Origin: a virus | DNA length: 24,733 nucleotides | Virus record (IMG/VR): IMGVR_UViG_3300036770_001629 | Location: 1-24,733 of that record | Reading direction: 5' to 3' (one strand) | Part shown: positions 23,008 through 24,733 of the stretch, piece after piece | Layout: the number at the start of each line of letters is the position of its first letter | How positions within the stretch are numbered: the first letter of the stretch is position 1 | Notes under the pieces: model-generated | Told to the model about the DNA's origin: nothing | Seen by the model: the letters and a program-made list of their open reading frames with translations, nothing else | Databases searched by the model: none | Made by a program: the position numbers and the translations under genes

Positions 23008-23435
23008 TTGCGGTTCCGCAGGGCCAGGATGATCGTGGCAATGATCTGGGCGAGTTGAATCGCCACCGGGAGTGGGATGAATCCCTTGGGATCTTTGGGA
23101 TCACCCACCTGGAGCCCATCGTCCGGCAGGGCACCGACCGGGATCCCCTTGCCCTCCAGGAGGTAGCCGACGATGTCGACGATCTTCCACAGGCTCTCCT
23201 CCTGGGCTGCATTCCGCAGGAACTCCACCACCAGGTCATCCGCCTGAGTGGACGTGAAATCGACGATGATGTCGGCTGCAGAGATCGCAGCCAGGACTCG
23301 GTCCTTGACCTCCAGGTCTTCGTTGCCGACTCGCTTGGCCAGGTCGACGAGCTGCAGCAGCTTGTCCATCCCTAGCTTCGCCACGATGGAAAGCACACTG
23401 CGGACGCTATCGAATGCCCCAACCACAGGCCCCAT
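23004..23435 (-). CDS. Helical protein with C-terminal membrane segment, first gene of late operon
   Basis: This 143-residue protein is helical, rich in Val, Leu, Asp and Lys (VLSIVAKLGMDKLLQLVDLA, KDRVLAAISAADIIVDFTS). Its C-terminus is a hydrophobic helix (IQLAQIIATIILALRN) followed by a basic end. That is a tail-anchored plan: the soluble part would stay in the cytoplasm. No motif is recognised. It is the most upstream gene of the minus-strand run. Only a weak SD-like TGGGGTG precedes its ATG, so its own expression may be modest. It is coupled by ATGA to the next small membrane protein. Confidence 0.65.
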   Translation of the reverse strand: MGPVVGAFDSVRSVLSIVAKLGMDKLLQLVDLAKRVGNEDLEVKDRVLAAISAADIIVDFTSTQADDLVVEFLRNAAQEESLWKIVDIVGYLLEGKGIPVGALPDDGLQVGDPKDPKGFIPLPVAIQLAQIIATIILALRNRK

Positions 23436-23514
23436 AGAAGCACCCCACTCAGAAGACGAAGACGCGCACCACAGTCAGCCGTTTCAATATAGAGATTGCT
23501 CCGGCAGTTTCTAC

Positions 23515-23529
23515 ATTCCTGTCAGGAAT
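23515..23529. promoter_or_regulatory. Perfect 15-nt palindrome, candidate operator
   Basis: ATTCCTG and CAGGAAT flank a single T. The site lies between the late minus-strand operon and the plus-strand promoter, five bases before its -35 element. A dimeric repressor or activator is a plausible binder; no regulator gene is in the window. Confidence 0.55.
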
Positions 23530-23533
23530 AATG

Positions 23534-23562
23534 TTGTCGACAAGTAGACGATCCGATAAGAT
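23534..23562 (+). promoter_or_regulatory. Sigma70-like promoter
   Basis: TTGTCG (23534-23539) is followed by a 17-base spacer and TAAGAT (23557-23562). This gives a 4/6 match at -35, 4/6 at -10 and ideal spacing. The expected start, seven bases after the -10, is 23569, the first base of the tRNA-like cloverleaf. The -35 lies in a 10-base palindrome TTGTCGACAA. Confidence 0.6.
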
Positions 23563-23568
23563 GATCAT

Positions 23569-23646
23569 GCCCCTGTAGTGTCAATCAAGCCAACACACCA
23601 GGTGGGGGAGAGCCTGGGGTTGCGGGTTGGAATCCCGCCAGGGGTG
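23569..23646 (+). tRNA. tRNA-like cloverleaf (atypical or degenerate tRNA)
   Basis: Four stems pair completely. The acceptor is GCCCCTG with CAGGGGT (7 bp, with a G-U first pair). The D stem is GTGT/ACAC, the anticodon-position stem CCAGG/CCTGG (23598-23602 with 23613-23617) and the T stem GCGGG/CCCGC (23622-23626 with 23634-23638). G23646 is the discriminator, with no CCA encoded. Three features are abnormal: the anticodon loop is ten bases (TGGGGGAGAG), the D loop lacks the usual GG, and the T loop is TTGGAAT, with G where the conserved C of TTC should be. No amino-acid identity can be given. It may be a decayed tRNA, an attachment-site remnant, or a structured leader of the gene at 23686. 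The predicted promoter fits its 5' end. Confidence 0.5.
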
Positions 23647-23685
23647 TTTGTTTCCTTGGTTTTTCTTGTTGCAAAGGGGATTGAC

Positions 23686-23880
23686 ATGAGACGGAATCGA
23701 ACTGGCGAGATTGGTTTGCTGGCACTGTTCGCGTATGTGTTTGTCATGACTTGCGCCGGCGGTGCGATCGAGGGCACGTGGCATCCGATCGAAAACACAA
23801 TCGAGGGCTGGGTTGGCTGGGATGTCAATGGCGACGGCGATGTCGCTGGCGAGGCTCCGCAGCCTCCGACCGTCGAGTGA
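23686..23880 (+). CDS. Small membrane protein with DxNxDGD calcium-loop-like motif
   Basis: The ATG at 23686 has AAAGGGG at a normal distance; a longer frame upstream reads through the tRNA-like structure and is rejected. The 64-residue product has a basic N-terminus and a membrane segment (GLLALFAYVFVMTCAGG). A short acidic domain follows, with EGWVGWDVNGDGDVAGE, whose DVNGDGD loop resembles dockerin or EF-hand calcium-binding sites. One loop alone is not strong proof. It may be exported with the acidic end outside. It is the first plus-strand gene after the divergent promoter, and a hairpin follows it. Confidence 0.6.
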   Translation: MRRNRTGEIGLLALFAYVFVMTCAGGAIEGTWHPIENTIEGWVGWDVNGDGDVAGEAPQPPTVE

Positions 23881-23890
23881 ACACCTGTTG

Positions 23891-23917
23891 CCGAGCCGGT
23901 TTTACTTGACGGCTCGG
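23891..23917 (+). terminator. Hairpin after the small membrane gene, weak terminator candidate
   Basis: CCGAGCCG and CGGCTCGG form a perfect 8-bp stem around an 11-base loop (23899-23909). It begins ten bases after the preceding stop. No T-run follows, so intrinsic termination is uncertain; it may be an mRNA-stabilising or Rho-assisted site. Confidence 0.45.
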
Positions 23918-24023
23918 TAGGGCTCCGGGACGAGCGTGCCAGCCGGACAAAAAATATGGGACGCTTTCGGGATTCTCCACGGCAATAGGATGCAGCACAA
24001 ACTGCAGGGCCAGGACAGCAGAT

Positions 24024-24061
24024 GTCTCGCGGGAGCGATACCCGCCTGGTTCTTTTGAGAC
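24024..24061 (+). promoter_or_regulatory. Leader hairpin upstream of the 24078 gene
   Basis: GTCTC (24024-24028) pairs with GAGAC (24057-24061), and inside it GCGGG (24029-24033) pairs with CCCGC (24041-24045) around a 7-base loop. A TTCTTTT tract lies 3' of the inner stem. It could act as an attenuator or weak terminator 5' of the coupled gene pair. The rest of this 197-base intergenic region (23881-24077) holds no other recognisable feature. Confidence 0.4.
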
Positions 24062-24077
24062 ACCAACAGGAGGCAAC

Positions 24078-24290
24078 ATGCCACAGATCAGAGTGAAGTC
24101 ATCGACCAAGGCCAGGGTGCAGAAGCTGGCCGCCGAGCTGCTCGGTACTCCAGGGATCGAGCAGGCGAAGTACGCCGGGATCGGCTATGTACCGGCAGAC
24201 CAGGTCATCGTCTTGGCCGTGACCCAACTGGAGGCCGAGCTGCAGCGCGAGCGAGAGGCCAAGCAGTCCTGCAAAAGGGCCAGATCATGA
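24078..24290 (+). CDS. Small basic helical protein, function unknown
   Basis: This is a 70-residue protein with AGGAGG at 24068-24073, four bases before the ATG. It has a beta start (MPQIRVKSSTKARVQKLAAE), a Gly/Pro turn, VPADQVIVLAVTQL, and a charged C-terminal helix (EAELQREREAKQSCKRARS). The strand-helix-helix order resembles small DNA-binding (ribbon-helix-helix-like) proteins, but no motif proves it. Its stop overlaps the next start (ATGA at 24287-24290), so the two are co-translated. Confidence 0.65.
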   Translation: MPQIRVKSSTKARVQKLAAELLGTPGIEQAKYAGIGYVPADQVIVLAVTQLEAELQREREAKQSCKRARS

Positions 24291-24628
24291 CTTGGCGTTC
24301 TGATCGCTGGATTGATGAGCGAGCCGAGAAGCTTAGGCTGCTCGGGACAGAGATCCCACCGATCCGGATCGAGGCAGTGAAGCAGGCCGACGGGTCGACG
24401 CTCTACGCTGTGAGGCAGGCCAATGCATGTCTGGCTTTAGACGGGACATGGTTCTACGAGTCGACTCCCAGCGAGGAGACTCGCTGGTTGGTACATGGAT
24501 GCGAAGCGTTTCGGAAAGCTTGCCGATTCCCGACATGGGAGCAGGCCGCTCTGGCTGTGGACAAGCAGCCCCCGGCTGGTCGCTTTGCTGCTGGCTCTGT
24601 TGTCAACTTCTGGCAAGAGTCTCGCTGA
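24287..24628 (+). CDS. Small protein, function unknown
   Basis: This is a 113-residue protein, translationally coupled to the preceding gene. It has a basic helix (RSDRWIDERAEKLRLLG) and a beta section (PIRIEAVKQADGSTLYAVR). Aromatic-rich TWFYESTPSEETRWLVHGCE and PTWEQAALAVDKQ segments follow. No family is recognised. The sequence is balanced and soluble, with no membrane or signal segment. It could be an early protein involved in host takeover, but nothing in the sequence shows that. Confidence 0.65.
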   Translation: MTWRSDRWIDERAEKLRLLGTEIPPIRIEAVKQADGSTLYAVRQANACLALDGTWFYESTPSEETRWLVHGCEAFRKACRFPTWEQAALAVDKQPPAGRFAAGSVVNFWQESR

Positions 24629-24642
24629 TCTGCTCTGGGTCT

Positions 24643-24694
24643 GTCTCATCTTGAGACGGCCGCTCTTGAGCTGCACCCCTCTCTCTGAGGGTGC
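24643..24694 (+). terminator. Two short hairpins downstream of the right-end gene pair
   Basis: GTCTCA/TGAGAC (24643-24648 with 24652-24657, loop TCT) is followed by GCACCC/GGGTGC (24673-24678 with 24689-24694). Neither has a T-run, so termination is only possible. The last bases to 24733 are A-rich with no gene visible. Confidence 0.35.
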
Positions 24695-24733
24695 TGGACG
24701 CCAAAAACAAATAAACTTGCAACGAAATTTGGT

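Noticed and set aside
23436-23545. Sigma70 promoter for the minus-strand late operon
   Set aside because: TTGTCG on this strand has no acceptable -10 at 16-18 bases, and TATATT closer to the gene has no good -35. The late promoter may need a phage factor or lie elsewhere.
23569-23646. A normal decoding tRNA
   Set aside because: The anticodon loop is ten bases, and D-loop and T-loop consensus bases are missing, so no isotype can be assigned. It is kept only as tRNA-like.
23578-23880. 100-residue frame covering the tRNA-like region and the small membrane gene
   Set aside because: Its first part reads through the paired cloverleaf; the internal ATG at 23686 has a good ribosome site.

Overview
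The window is most of the late (virion and lysis) region of a tailed dsDNA phage or prophage with a siphovirus-type tail. A terminase, gpW-like protein, portal, protease/scaffold, major capsid protein, connectors, tail tube, tail assembly chaperone and tape measure are all recognisable, and no tail sheath is seen. The sequence is GC-rich. The style of several proteins (small Cys-Pro-Gly-Cys motif proteins, the tail chaperone type, the capsid type) suggests a planctomycete-like host. That host call is an inference; nothing in the window identifies the host directly. No integrase, repressor or replication gene was found.

Layout. From 23435 down to 711 almost every gene is on the minus strand, in one very compact run of about 22.7 kb. 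Many junctions are ATGA, GTGA or TGATG overlaps, which suggests translational coupling. In order of transcription the run holds: (i) three small membrane proteins, a papain-family cysteine peptidase, a secreted DnaJ-type zinc-ribbon protein and a holin-like protein (23435-20447); (ii) an adhesion module with a LamG-domain protein and a multidomain fibre (20447-16841); (iii) packaging and head genes (16841-9935); (iv) tail tube, chaperone, gp10-like protein, tape measure and two tail proteins (9932-4885); (v) an accessory cassette with a (Gly-Ser)n low-complexity protein, a Cys-rich protein, a glycosyltransferase-FkbM methyltransferase fusion, a small Rmf-like protein, a membrane-anchored HNH protein and a radical SAM enzyme (4882-711).

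Short plus-strand genes flank this run. At the left, three small genes end convergently against the radical SAM gene. At the right, a divergent control region holds a perfect 15-nt palindrome, a sigma70-like promoter and a tRNA-like cloverleaf. The cloverleaf begins where transcription from that promoter would be expected to start. It is followed by a small membrane protein gene, intergenic hairpins and a coupled pair of small unknown genes.

The most interesting part is the accessory cassette. A protein with an 83-residue Gly-Ser tract, written with all ten possible Gly and Ser codons, lies beside a putative sugar transferase/methyltransferase fusion and a radical SAM enzyme with extra cysteines. 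The inferred role is post-translational decoration (O-glycosylation, glycan methylation, possibly radical chemistry) of a virion surface protein. Second in interest are the tRNA-like transcript and a possible lysis module built around a cysteine protease instead of a recognisable peptidoglycan hydrolase.
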